This document shows positions 53,897-61,563 of a DNA stretch of 64,000 nt, piece after piece (within the stretch, counting starts at the first letter, position 1; every line of letters starts with the position of its first letter). The notes under the pieces are model-generated. The model worked only from the letters and a program-made list of their open reading frames with translations, was not told where the DNA came from and searched no databases. Location: NCBI RefSeq assembly GCF_014205275.1, contig NZ_JACHND010000001.1, forward strand, positions 1,302,001 through 1,366,000. The letters run 5' to 3'. A program made the position numbers and the translations under genes. The DNA comes from Sphaerisporangium siamense. Its GTDB lineage: Bacteria > Actinomycetota > Actinomycetes > Streptosporangiales > Streptosporangiaceae.

Positions 53897-54544
53897 GTGA
53901 AGGTGCAGATCTGGGCGGACGTCATCTGCCCGTGGTGCGGCATCGGCCGTCACCGGCTCAAGGCGGCGCTGGAGCGGTTCGAGCACGCGGACGAGGTCGA
54001 GGTGGTCCACCGCTCCTTCCAGCTCGACCCCGGCGCGCCCGTCGGCGTCTCACGGCCGGTGGCCGAGATGCTCACCGCCAAGTACGGCATGGACCCGGCC
54101 CAGGTGGCCGCGATGAACGCGCGCGTGGAGGAGCTGGCCCACGCCGAAGGGCTCAAGCCGTACATCGTGGCCGACAACGTGGTGGGCGGCACCGCGCTCG
54201 CCCACGAGTTCCTCGCGCACGCCACCGCGCACGGCCTGCACACCCGGGCGTGGGACCACGTCTTCAGCGCCTACTGGGGCGAGGCCCGTCCCGTGTTCAC
54301 CGTCGACGCGCTGGTTTCGCTCGGCGAGGAGATCGGCCTGGACCCGGCGGGCACCCGCGAGGCCCTCACCGACCGCCGCCACCGCTCGCAGGTCGAGCAG
54401 GAGCAGGCCGAAGCCCGGGCCCTCGGCGCGACCGGAGTCCCCTTCACCGTCGTCGGCGACCGCTACGGCCTCGCCGGCGCCCAGGACCCCGACACCGTCC
54501 TCGACGTCCTGCGACGGGCTTGGAACGGCGCTCACCAGGCATGA
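53897..54544 (+). CDS. DsbA-family (FrnE-like) oxidoreductase
   Basis: A 215-residue DsbA-fold protein. The active site CPWC lies at residues 11-14 (ADVICPWCGIG) and the cis-Pro loop is ATGVPFTVVG. The helical insert VNEM-like region (AEMLTAKYGMDPAQVAAMNARVEELA) fits FrnE-like cytosolic members. No signal peptide is present. The GTG at 53897 is chosen over an ATG at 53879 because GGGGAGG (53881-53887) lies at the correct distance before it and overlaps the ATG version. It could repair or form disulfides during redox stress. Confidence 0.87.
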   Translation: MKVQIWADVICPWCGIGRHRLKAALERFEHADEVEVVHRSFQLDPGAPVGVSRPVAEMLTAKYGMDPAQVAAMNARVEELAHAEGLKPYIVADNVVGGTALAHEFLAHATAHGLHTRAWDHVFSAYWGEARPVFTVDALVSLGEEIGLDPAGTREALTDRRHRSQVEQEQAEARALGATGVPFTVVGDRYGLAGAQDPDTVLDVLRRAWNGAHQA

Positions 54545-54566
54545 CGGCGGGCGCGTAAGGTACAGG

Positions 54567-55232
54567 GTGACCTCCATCCTGCTCGTCGAGGACGACGACG
54601 TGATCCGCAAGACCGTCGCGATGGCCCTGGAGCGGTACGGCTACCGTCTCGCCACCGCCGCCGACGGTCTGGGCGGCCTGGAGGCCTTCCTGGCGGGCGG
54701 CCACGACCTGCTCGTGCTCGACGTGATGCTCCCCGGGCTGGACGGCATCGGCCTGTGCCGCAGGATCAGGGAGTCCAGCCAGGTGCCGATCCTGATGATG
54801 TCGGCGCGCGGCGACTCGCTGGACGTGGTGTCGGGGCTGGAGGCCGGGGCCGACGACTACGTCGTCAAGCCCGTCGACATCCCGGTGCTGGTCGCCCGGA
54901 TCAGGTCGCTGCTGCGCCGCGCCACCACACCCGCGCCCCTGTCCGGCGTGCTCACGTTCGGTGAGCTGACCGTGGACCCGGCCGCGCTGGAGGTACGGCT
55001 CGGCGGACGGGCGGTCGAGCTGGCGCCGACCGAGCTGCGGCTGCTCCTGGAGTTCGCGGCCAACCCCGGGATCGTGCTGGAGCGCGCCACCCTGCTCCGC
55101 ACCGTGTGGGACTACGGGTGGGACGGCGACAGCCGCGTCGTCGACCTGTGCGTGCAGCGGCTGCGCAAGAAGATCGGCGCCGACCGTATCGAGACCGTGC
55201 GCGGGTTCGGCTACAAACTGCGCCGGTCATGA
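54567..55232 (+). CDS. OmpR/PhoB-family response regulator (CseB/VanR-like)
   Basis: A 221-residue regulator. The receiver has VEDDD, phospho-acceptor Asp52 in LVLDVMLPGLDG, MMSARGD and Lys in VVKPVD. The winged helix covers about 125-221 (LAPTELRLLLEFAAN...DSRVVDLCVQRLRKKIG...VRGFGYKL). It overlaps its kinase by 4 bp. The GATACA direct repeats at 56541-56580, before the D,D-carboxypeptidase gene, are spaced as OmpR-type half-sites and may be its target. Confidence 0.92.
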   Translation: MTSILLVEDDDVIRKTVAMALERYGYRLATAADGLGGLEAFLAGGHDLLVLDVMLPGLDGIGLCRRIRESSQVPILMMSARGDSLDVVSGLEAGADDYVVKPVDIPVLVARIRSLLRRATTPAPLSGVLTFGELTVDPAALEVRLGGRAVELAPTELRLLLEFAANPGIVLERATLLRTVWDYGWDGDSRVVDLCVQRLRKKIGADRIETVRGFGYKLRRS

Positions 55233-56530
55233 GGCACGTCTCGCTGCGCTGGAAGGTCGCGGCCCTGATCACTTTGGCGTGCTGCGCGGTCGCGGCCGTC
55301 GTCGGCGCGCTCGTCCACCGCACGACCCTTGAGCGCGCGATGTGGCTGGGCGAGGCGCGGGCACTGGAGTCGGCCGAGACGATCGCCAAGGACTACCGCG
55401 CGGGCGCCCCCGCCGAGGCGTCCGCCCCGTGGACCGAATGGATCAAGTCACCGGACGACCTGCCCCCGCCCCTGCGCGAGCGACTCGCCGCGGCGTCGTC
55501 CACGGCCTGGCCGTCGTCCGCCACCTGGTACGACGACAGGAACCCCGAACAGCCGTGGATGTGGGCGGCGCAGCGGGTGGACGGCGGCCGCGTCGCCACC
55601 TCCCGGATCGAGATGGGCTCGGAGCGGCTCAGGCTGCGCGCCCTCGACCGCGCCATGGTCCGGGCCGCGCTGACCGCGCTCGTCGTCGTGGTGCCGGTCT
55701 CCGTGGGCCTGGCCGAGCTCGCCAACCGGCGGCTGCGGCGCGTCGCCGTCACCGCCCGCAGGATCGCGGACGGCGACCTGGACGCCCGCGTCGGCGGGAA
55801 GGGGCACGCCACCGGCCCGCGCGGCCTGGCGCGCTGGGCCGGGTCCGACGAGATCGCCGGCATCTCCGCCGCCGTGGACTCCATGGCGGCGAGCCTTCAG
55901 TACCGGTTGCTGGCCGAGCAGCGGTTCACCGCCGACGTCGCCCACGACCTGCGTACCCCGCTGATGGGCATGCTCGCCGCGGCCGAGCTGCTGGACGACG
56001 GCGAGGCCGCCGATCTGGTGCGCGACCGCCTGCGCGTGCTGCGCGCGCTGGTCGAGGACCTGCTGGAGGTGTCCCGGCTGGACGCGGGCGCCGAGGTGGC
56101 CGAGCGGATCCGGGTGCCGCTGGCCGAGCTGGCCGAACGGTCCGCGGCCCGCGTGGGGGTGGACGCGCGTGTGGTGGCCTCGGGCGACCCGGTGGCCGAG
56201 ACCGACCCGCGCCGTCTGGACAGGATCGTCGCCAACCTCGTCCTGAACGCCTGCCGCCACGGCGAGCCGCCCGTGGAGATCACGGTGGAGGACCATGCGA
56301 TCGAGGTGCGCGACCACGGGCCGGGTTTCCCTCCGGAGCTGCTGAGCGACGGCCCGAGACGCTTTCGCACCGGCGCCGCCGAACGCGGTCGCGGCCACGG
56401 CCTCGGGCTGACGATCGCGCTGGGCCAGGCCGGCGTCATAGGCGCCGACCTCACCCTGGCCAACGCCCACGACGGCGGCGCCGTCGCCACCCTCCGCCTC
56501 CCCCGCCGGGCGCCGGAGTCACCACGCTGA
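55229..56530 (+). CDS. Sensor histidine kinase
   Basis: A 433-residue membrane kinase. Two TM segments (about 10-30 and 145-165) enclose an extracytoplasmic sensor of about 110 residues rich in Trp/Pro, followed by HAMP (RRVAVTARRIADGDLDARV), HisKA with phospho-acceptor His239 in DVAHDLRTPL, N-box NLVLNACRHG, G1 DHGPGF and G2 GHGLGLTIALG. It is translated together with the regulator upstream. The following cell-wall enzyme gene suggests an envelope signal. Confidence 0.9.
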   Translation: MRHVSLRWKVAALITLACCAVAAVVGALVHRTTLERAMWLGEARALESAETIAKDYRAGAPAEASAPWTEWIKSPDDLPPPLRERLAAASSTAWPSSATWYDDRNPEQPWMWAAQRVDGGRVATSRIEMGSERLRLRALDRAMVRAALTALVVVVPVSVGLAELANRRLRRVAVTARRIADGDLDARVGGKGHATGPRGLARWAGSDEIAGISAAVDSMAASLQYRLLAEQRFTADVAHDLRTPLMGMLAAAELLDDGEAADLVRDRLRVLRALVEDLLEVSRLDAGAEVAERIRVPLAELAERSAARVGVDARVVASGDPVAETDPRRLDRIVANLVLNACRHGEPPVEITVEDHAIEVRDHGPGFPPELLSDGPRRFRTGAAERGRGHGLGLTIALGQAGVIGADLTLANAHDGGAVATLRLPRRAPESPR

Positions 56531-56540
56531 CACACGGGCC

Positions 56541-56580
56541 GATACAGGCCGGCACGGCGTGATACACGGCTGATACACGG
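56541..56580 (+). promoter_or_regulatory. GATACA direct repeats, probable response-regulator site
   Basis: GATACAGGC at 56541, GATACACGG at 56561 and GATACACGG at 56572 are on the same strand with 20 and 11 bp spacing, so they face the same side of the helix. They lie 64-103 bp before the carboxypeptidase ATG, right after the kinase gene. Confidence 0.5.
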
Positions 56581-56643
56581 TCAAGCCCGGGCGGAGACAC
56601 CGGCGCGGCCGTACGGACACATGAGCGGCGCACGCTGTCCGCC

Positions 56644-57561
56644 ATGCGACGTTCCTTGATGCTCCTCCTCCTGGCGGGCGTCCTCGCCGGATGCGGGAGC
56701 GTGCCGTCCGTCTCCGGAGCCGCCGTGCCCGGCGTACCGCTGCCATGGCCGGAGGAAGGCCAGGCGGCGGTCGAGGTGGAAGGCGTGGGCAGCCTGGGCG
56801 TCAGCGGCGACCCGCGCCCCGTCCCCATCGCCAGCGTGGCGAAGGTCATGACGGCCTACGTGATCCTGCGCGGCCACCCGCTCAGGCCCGGCGACGACGG
56901 CCCGGCCATCACGGTGGACCGCATGGCCGCCGACGAGTCCTACGCGCCGCAGGAATCCACCGTCCCGGTCAGGGAGGGCAGCCGGATACGGCTGCGGCCT
57001 CTGCTGGAGCTGATGATGGTGCCGTCCGGCAACAACGTGGCGCGCCTTCTGGCCCGCTGGGACGCCGGTTCGCAGCCGCGCTTCGTCGCGCGGATGAACG
57101 CCGTCGCCCGCCGCCTGGACATGGACGACACCCGGTACACGGGAGCGAGCGGCGCCGAGGACAGCACCGTCAGCACCGCGGCCGACCAGCTCAAACTCGC
57201 CGCGCGGGCGATGCGCGACCCCGTCTTCCGCGAGGTGGTGGCGCGGGCCGACACCGCCGTCCCCGGCGAGGCGAGAAGGCTGCCCAACACCAACACGCTG
57301 TTGAACAAGCATGGCGTCATCGGCATCAAGACCGGCTCCGGCACCGCCGCGGGCGGCAACCTGATGTGGGCCTCCCGCGTACGGAGCCGCCTGGTGCTCG
57401 GCGTGATCCTCGGCCAGGCGACCGGCGTCACCCCCGTCGCCGCCAAGGCGGCGGCCCTGGAGGCCGGCGAGAAGATGAGCGCCGCGGTCGAACGATGGCT
57501 CCTCACATCCGCACCCCACTCCCTGACCCGCCCGGCTCGTCTCGTCATCCGCCGCGCGTGA
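56644..57561 (+). CDS. D-alanyl-D-alanine carboxypeptidase, lipoprotein
   Basis: A 305-residue serine-type D,D-carboxypeptidase (S11). The lipobox LAGC (Cys17) after [12 protein letters not shown] predicts a lipid-anchored envelope protein. The penicillin-binding triad is complete: Ser64-Val-Ala-Lys67, Ser128-Gly-Asn130 and Lys229-Thr-Gly231. It removes the terminal D-Ala of peptidoglycan stem peptides. It follows the two-component system by 113 bp with possible regulator sites between. Its last 17 bases overlap the end of panD on the other strand. Confidence 0.92.
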   Translation: MRRSLMLLLLAGVLAGCGSVPSVSGAAVPGVPLPWPEEGQAAVEVEGVGSLGVSGDPRPVPIASVAKVMTAYVILRGHPLRPGDDGPAITVDRMAADESYAPQESTVPVREGSRIRLRPLLELMMVPSGNNVARLLARWDAGSQPRFVARMNAVARRLDMDDTRYTGASGAEDSTVSTAADQLKLAARAMRDPVFREVVARADTAVPGEARRLPNTNTLLNKHGVIGIKTGSGTAAGGNLMWASRVRSRLVLGVILGQATGVTPVAAKAAALEAGEKMSAAVERWLLTSAPHSLTRPARLVIRRA

Positions 57562-57991
57562 GCGGCGGGGCCGGCTCCTCGGCCGCCAGGTTCCCGGGCC
57601 GCAGGCCGTGGCCCGCCGGCACGCCGGAGAGGCCGTCGTCCAGGCTGACGATCCGGTTGTCCGCGTCCACGAACACGACGCTGGGCCGCAGCGCGCGGGC
57701 CTCGGCGTCGCTCACCGTCGCGTACGAGATCACGATGACCAGGTCGCCCTTGTGGACGAGCCGGGCCGCGGCGCCGTTGACGCCGATGATCCCGCTGCCG
57801 CGCTCCCCCTCGATCACGTAGGTCTCCAGGCGGTTGCCATTGTCGATGTCCACGACGTGGACCAGTTCGCCGGGCAGCAGGTCGGCGGCCTCCATGAGGT
57901 CGGCGTCAATGGTCAGCGATCCCACATAGTGCAGGTCGCACTGGGTCACGGTCGCCCGGTGGATCTTGGACTTGAGCATCGTCCGGTACAT
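57545..57991 (-). CDS. panD: Aspartate 1-decarboxylase
   Basis: A 148-residue pyruvoyl enzyme that makes beta-alanine from aspartate for pantothenate/CoA synthesis. The self-cleavage site Gly24-Ser25 lies in HYVGSLTID, with Lys9 and the [12 protein letters not shown] loop present. The chain [19 protein letters not shown] is the normal N-terminus, with GAGAGGA upstream of the ATG at 57991. The C-terminal 25 residues ([14 protein letters not shown]) extend beyond the core, as in other actinobacteria. No panB or panC is next to it. Confidence 0.94.
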   Translation of the reverse strand: MYRTMLKSKIHRATVTQCDLHYVGSLTIDADLMEAADLLPGELVHVVDIDNGNRLETYVIEGERGSGIIGVNGAAARLVHKGDLVIVISYATVSDAEARALRPSVVFVDADNRIVSLDDGLSGVPAGHGLRPGNLAAEEPAPPLTRGG

Positions 57992-58255
57992 CGGCGTGTC
58001 CTCTCCGACATGCGTCACACCTCGTCGTCGGTCGTCTGGCTGCGATTCTTCACAGAAGCGGAAGAACCAGACGACATGGCGACCGCACTCTACGGCGACA
58101 GGCGAACCGATGACCGACCCGGCGACGCCGCGACCATCCTCGGCGCCTTCGTGACGGCGCTCGCCCGGAACGTCGAGGCCGCGAACCAGGGACGGGACCG
58201 CATGCGCCTGCGGCTGTCCGTGCAATCCGGTGCCGTGACCGAAGGGTCTCGGCGT

Positions 58256-59281
58256 TCAGCGGGAGGCGAGGCGTTCGAGGAGGAGGCCCTCGCGGGTGGA
58301 CCAGGGGCAGATTTCCACGGTGGGGGTGGCGTAGGTGTGCATGAGGGCTTCGGCTATCAGGGCGCCGGCGAGGGATTGTTCGGCGCGGTGGGGGCTGATG
58401 CCGGGGAGGGTGCCGCGGGCGGGGACGGCGGTGCCGGCGAGGAGGGCCAGGGACGCGCGGACGCCGGGGAGGGTGAGGTGGCGGCGGGTGCCGTGTTCGC
58501 CGGGGTGGGCGGCGGCTAAGCGGGCGAGCTGGGAGAAGGTCTTGGAGGAGGCCAGCACGCGCACCCCGGAGGCCGGGGCGGGCAGGCCCGGGAGCGCGCC
58601 GAGGCTCTTGCGGAGCCGGCGCCGCACCTCGCGCAGGTGCCGCGGGGAGCAGGCCATGCCGCCCGGCAGCCACCGCCGGGTGACGGTCCTGGCGCCGAGG
58701 GGCAGCGAGTGCACGACGTCGGGCTCCTCGCCGGTGCCGTACGCCAGCTCGACGGTGCCTCCGCCGATGTCCAGCACGAGCGTCGGACCGGACGTGGGCG
58801 CGTACAGCTGACCGGATGAGGACTCGTGCGCCACGCCGGATGAGAGCTCGTATGCCGGGCCAGAGGCCGGGTGAGGCTGAGAGGTGGAGGCCGGGTGGGG
58901 GAAGGTGCGGGTCCACTGGCGGGCGGCCACGTAGGCCAAGCGCGCCTCTTCCTTGCCCGGGAGGACGCGGAGGAGGGTGCCAGTGGTGCTGGCGACGTGG
59001 GCGATCACCTCCTCGCGGTCGGGGGCGTCGCGGATGACGGAGGTGGCGAACGCGAACACCTCGCCGTCGTCCGGGCCCGCGCCGATGGTCTCGGCCACCG
59101 CCTGCTGGACGCTGCGCATGCCGCGCTCGCCGAGGCGTCCGTCCGGCTTGAGCATGGTGTGCAGCCCCAGCCGCACCTTGCGCGACGTCACCGTCTCCAG
59201 GGCGCCCTTCTTCCGGGGCCGCCGCACCACGGTCAGAAGGGCACTGTGGCACCCGACGTCCAGAACCCCTGCCTGCCGCAT
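58256..59281 (-). CDS. Ppx/GppA-family phosphatase (exopolyphosphatase-like)
   Basis: A 341-residue protein with the ASKHA fold of exopolyphosphatase/pppGpp phosphatases. Motifs are GVLDVGCHSALLTVV (phosphate 1), FATSVIRDAPDREEV, LPGKEEARLAY, LVLDIGGGTVELAYG (phosphate 2) and PLGARTVTRR. About 35 residues rich in Ser/Pro/Gly (after RTFPHPAS, ending APTSG) interrupt the domain just before strand DIGGG. ATG at 59281 is preferred because AGAGG is 8 bp upstream; a GTG at 59287 would be too close. In Streptomyces such proteins affect polyphosphate and stringent signalling. Confidence 0.85.
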   Translation of the reverse strand: MRQAGVLDVGCHSALLTVVRRPRKKGALETVTSRKVRLGLHTMLKPDGRLGERGMRSVQQAVAETIGAGPDDGEVFAFATSVIRDAPDREEVIAHVASTTGTLLRVLPGKEEARLAYVAARQWTRTFPHPASTSQPHPASGPAYELSSGVAHESSSGQLYAPTSGPTLVLDIGGGTVELAYGTGEEPDVVHSLPLGARTVTRRWLPGGMACSPRHLREVRRRLRKSLGALPGLPAPASGVRVLASSKTFSQLARLAAAHPGEHGTRRHLTLPGVRASLALLAGTAVPARGTLPGISPHRAEQSLAGALIAEALMHTYATPTVEICPWSTREGLLLERLASR

Positions 59282-59540
59282 CTCCACCGCCTCTCACGGG
59301 GCCCACTACCCGACTAGCGGACCGGCTCTCCCGTCGCGAGCCTGATCCGGGGGGTGACCGCACGACGTTCAGGGGTGCCTCACCCCACCAGAACGACCGG
59401 ACTATAGCCTTTCATCGCATTCGACCGGTTTGACCGGTCTTTACGGCATTCGAACGCCTCGCCGCAGTGCCGCTGTGGTGTCGTAGTCAAGTTTCATGCC
59501 CGCAATACAGGTGAAATTCACCAACTTGTCACGCACTGGA

Positions 59541-59562
59541 CGTGTCATCGTTCATTGACACG
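59541..59562. terminator. Possible hairpin after the helical unknown gene
   Basis: CGTGTCA and TGACACG form a 7-bp stem with an 8-nt loop, 11 bp downstream of the stop of the minus-strand gene. The remaining 250 bp up to the Ppx gene show only short palindromes (GGTGAA-A-TTCACC at 59510, GACCGGT-TTG-ACCGGTC at 59423). Confidence 0.4.
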
Positions 59563-59572
59563 CGCGGTCCGG

Positions 59573-60661
59573 TCAATGCGCGGGGGCGGAATGGTCCTCG
59601 ATCTCGTGCTCGGTGCCCGGGCCGCGCACGCGGAACACGCCGGGGATGATCTCCTTGGACCGGGCCCTGACCTGGCCGGCTATCCGGACCGGCCAGACGG
59701 TGTCGAGCGTCCACAGAACCCCCGCCAGCGCGTCCACCTCCTGCAGGTCCAGATGCCGCAGGTCCAGACCCGAGGCGTCGACGTCGACCGCCCCCAGGTC
59801 GTGGATGAGGTCGTCGATCAGGTCACCGATGAGGTCGCTCGTCAGGTCGGAGGGGTAGGCCCTGGCGAGGTCGTCCTCCAGGCGGTAGGCGCCGGCGAGG
59901 ACGCGCTTCCAGTCGCGGACCAGGCTGATCGTGCCGACGACGTCCCCGGCCTGGGCGAGCACGGCGGCGACGTCACGGTCGATCCTGCGGATCCTGTCGG
60001 CGGCGCGGCCGAGGTCGACGGCCCAGTTGAGCGGGCTGTTGAGGCCGCGCACGCCGTCGAGCATCCCGGCCAGTTCGTGGACCCGCCCGCGCACCTGGAA
60101 GCGGGCGAAGACGTCGGCGTACTGCCCCGCGCCGAGCCCGAGCGCGTCCAGGATGGTGAGGGTGCGGGCCAGCGTCCGCGCCCGCACGAGCAGGAGGCTG
60201 ACCTCGCGGTCCATCGTGAGCGCGCGCACGAGGTCTTCCGCGCGGTCCACGACACCGCCCGGGGCGCCCGCGAGGTACAGCTCCCGGACCAGCTCGCGGG
60301 CGTGGCCGAGCATGCCGTCGCGCAGGTCGTCGTGCACGACGTCGCGCACCGGGTCGCGGGGCCGTTCGAGCTGGCGGTCGTACTCGCGGCCGCGGTCGAG
60401 GCCGCGGAGCAGGGCCAGGTCCTGCCGCAGGTTGTGGACCTTCGCCCGGATCGCGATGATCGAGGTGGCCGTATCGCCGCCGGGACGGCCCGCGGCCCGG
60501 GACGGCGGCTGGTCCTGCGCGACGACCATGAACCGGAGCAGCGCACGGTCGAGCCCGGCCGACGCGCGCAGGCGCTGGTCCAGCTCGCGCGCCGCCGCGT
60601 CCAGCAGGGCGTCCAGGGCGGCGTCCTCGTCGCCCGCGGGAAGGTCATGGTCGGCGCTCAT
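59573..60661 (-). CDS. Helical protein of unknown function, coupled to the sigma factor gene
   Basis: A 362-residue protein that I do not recognise. It is rich in Leu, Asp, Arg and Ala, almost entirely helical by eye, without membrane segments or signal peptide. A run of Asp-Leu repeats (SDLTSDLIGDLIDDLIHDLGAVD split over residues about 285-310) stands out, and a Pro/Val-rich end follows. The ATG overlaps the sigma factor gene by 17 bp, so they are translated together. It may be a partner or antagonist of that sigma factor or of the divergent NACHT protein; context is the only support. Confidence 0.7.
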   Translation of the reverse strand: MSADHDLPAGDEDAALDALLDAAARELDQRLRASAGLDRALLRFMVVAQDQPPSRAAGRPGGDTATSIIAIRAKVHNLRQDLALLRGLDRGREYDRQLERPRDPVRDVVHDDLRDGMLGHARELVRELYLAGAPGGVVDRAEDLVRALTMDREVSLLLVRARTLARTLTILDALGLGAGQYADVFARFQVRGRVHELAGMLDGVRGLNSPLNWAVDLGRAADRIRRIDRDVAAVLAQAGDVVGTISLVRDWKRVLAGAYRLEDDLARAYPSDLTSDLIGDLIDDLIHDLGAVDVDASGLDLRHLDLQEVDALAGVLWTLDTVWPVRIAGQVRARSKEIIPGVFRVRGPGTEHEIEDHSAPAH

Positions 60662-61259
60662 CGGTCCCCCTTCGTGCCATGATGACGTCCGCCTCGCGCG
60701 TGAGAATCCTGCGGCCCTTCTTCAGCAGGTCGCGCGCCTGCTGGTCGGTGACGCCGAGCTCGACGGCGATGTCCACCGGCCGGAACCCGTCGATGTGGAA
60801 GGCCATGGCGGTCCGCACGTCCGGCGGTAACCGGCGCAGGGCCTGCAGGACGTGCAGGGTCTGCGCGGTCAGCTCGCCGGGGTCCTGGCCGCTCCAGGCG
60901 GTCTCGTCCGGGCCGCTGCGGAGGACGGTCGGTGGTTCGCGCCGCCGGTCGGGCGGCCGCCGGTAGGTGCGCAGCGCGATGGTGCGTATCCACGCGCGCG
61001 GGTCGCGCACGGCCTCCCACTGCTCGGGGCGGCGCTGGATGAGGAGCCACGCCTCGGCGAAGGCGGCCTGGGTGGCGTCCAGCGCCTCTTCCCTGCCGGC
61101 TCCGTTGACCATCACGAACCGGGCGACCTTGTGGTACTCGTCCTCGAAGAGGGCGAGGAAGCCCGCCCGCATCGCGGCCAGCCTCGTGTCGGGCGGCCGG
61201 CCGGCGTCCCTCGGCGTCCAGTCGACGGAGGGCCGCACGGAGGATTCGTCGGAGGTCAT
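60645..61259 (-). CDS. ECF-like RNA polymerase sigma factor
   Basis: A 204-residue protein with sigma region 2 (FEDEYHKVARFVMVNGAGREEALDATQAAFAEAW, then WIRTIALRTYR) and region 4 (LRRLPPDVRTAMAFHIDGFRPVDIAVELGVTDQQARDLLKKGRRIL). ATG at 61259 is chosen; coding-like sequence does not continue upstream. No ZAS-type anti-sigma factor with an HxxxCxxC motif lies next to it; the coupled helical protein takes that place. It is divergent from the NACHT gene with about 300 bp between, so it may direct that promoter. Confidence 0.85.
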   Translation of the reverse strand: MTSDESSVRPSVDWTPRDAGRPPDTRLAAMRAGFLALFEDEYHKVARFVMVNGAGREEALDATQAAFAEAWLLIQRRPEQWEAVRDPRAWIRTIALRTYRRPPDRRREPPTVLRSGPDETAWSGQDPGELTAQTLHVLQALRRLPPDVRTAMAFHIDGFRPVDIAVELGVTDQQARDLLKKGRRILTREADVIMARRGTDERRP

Positions 61260-61563
61260 CGAGACGACCACCGGCGTTCCGATCCCCTGGTCCGGCCGCC
61301 ACCTGTCGCGGGATCCCTCACACCGGCTCCTCTCTCCCTGGCTCGTGTACGCGCTCTCATAGAAGAGGCCCCAGCGAGCATGATCGGGAAAGGAAATCCG
61401 AGAATTTCCCGGGGACTGTCGCGGTCGGTCTCGGCTTCGGTGCGTGACGATTACAAGTGGGGCATACCATCCGGTAGCGCCGGCCGCGTGCCCGACGGTG
61501 GCCTCGGGATGTCTGGCGGATCGGCGCGCACGGCCGCGGCCGCGACGGCGGAGGGCTGGGCGA

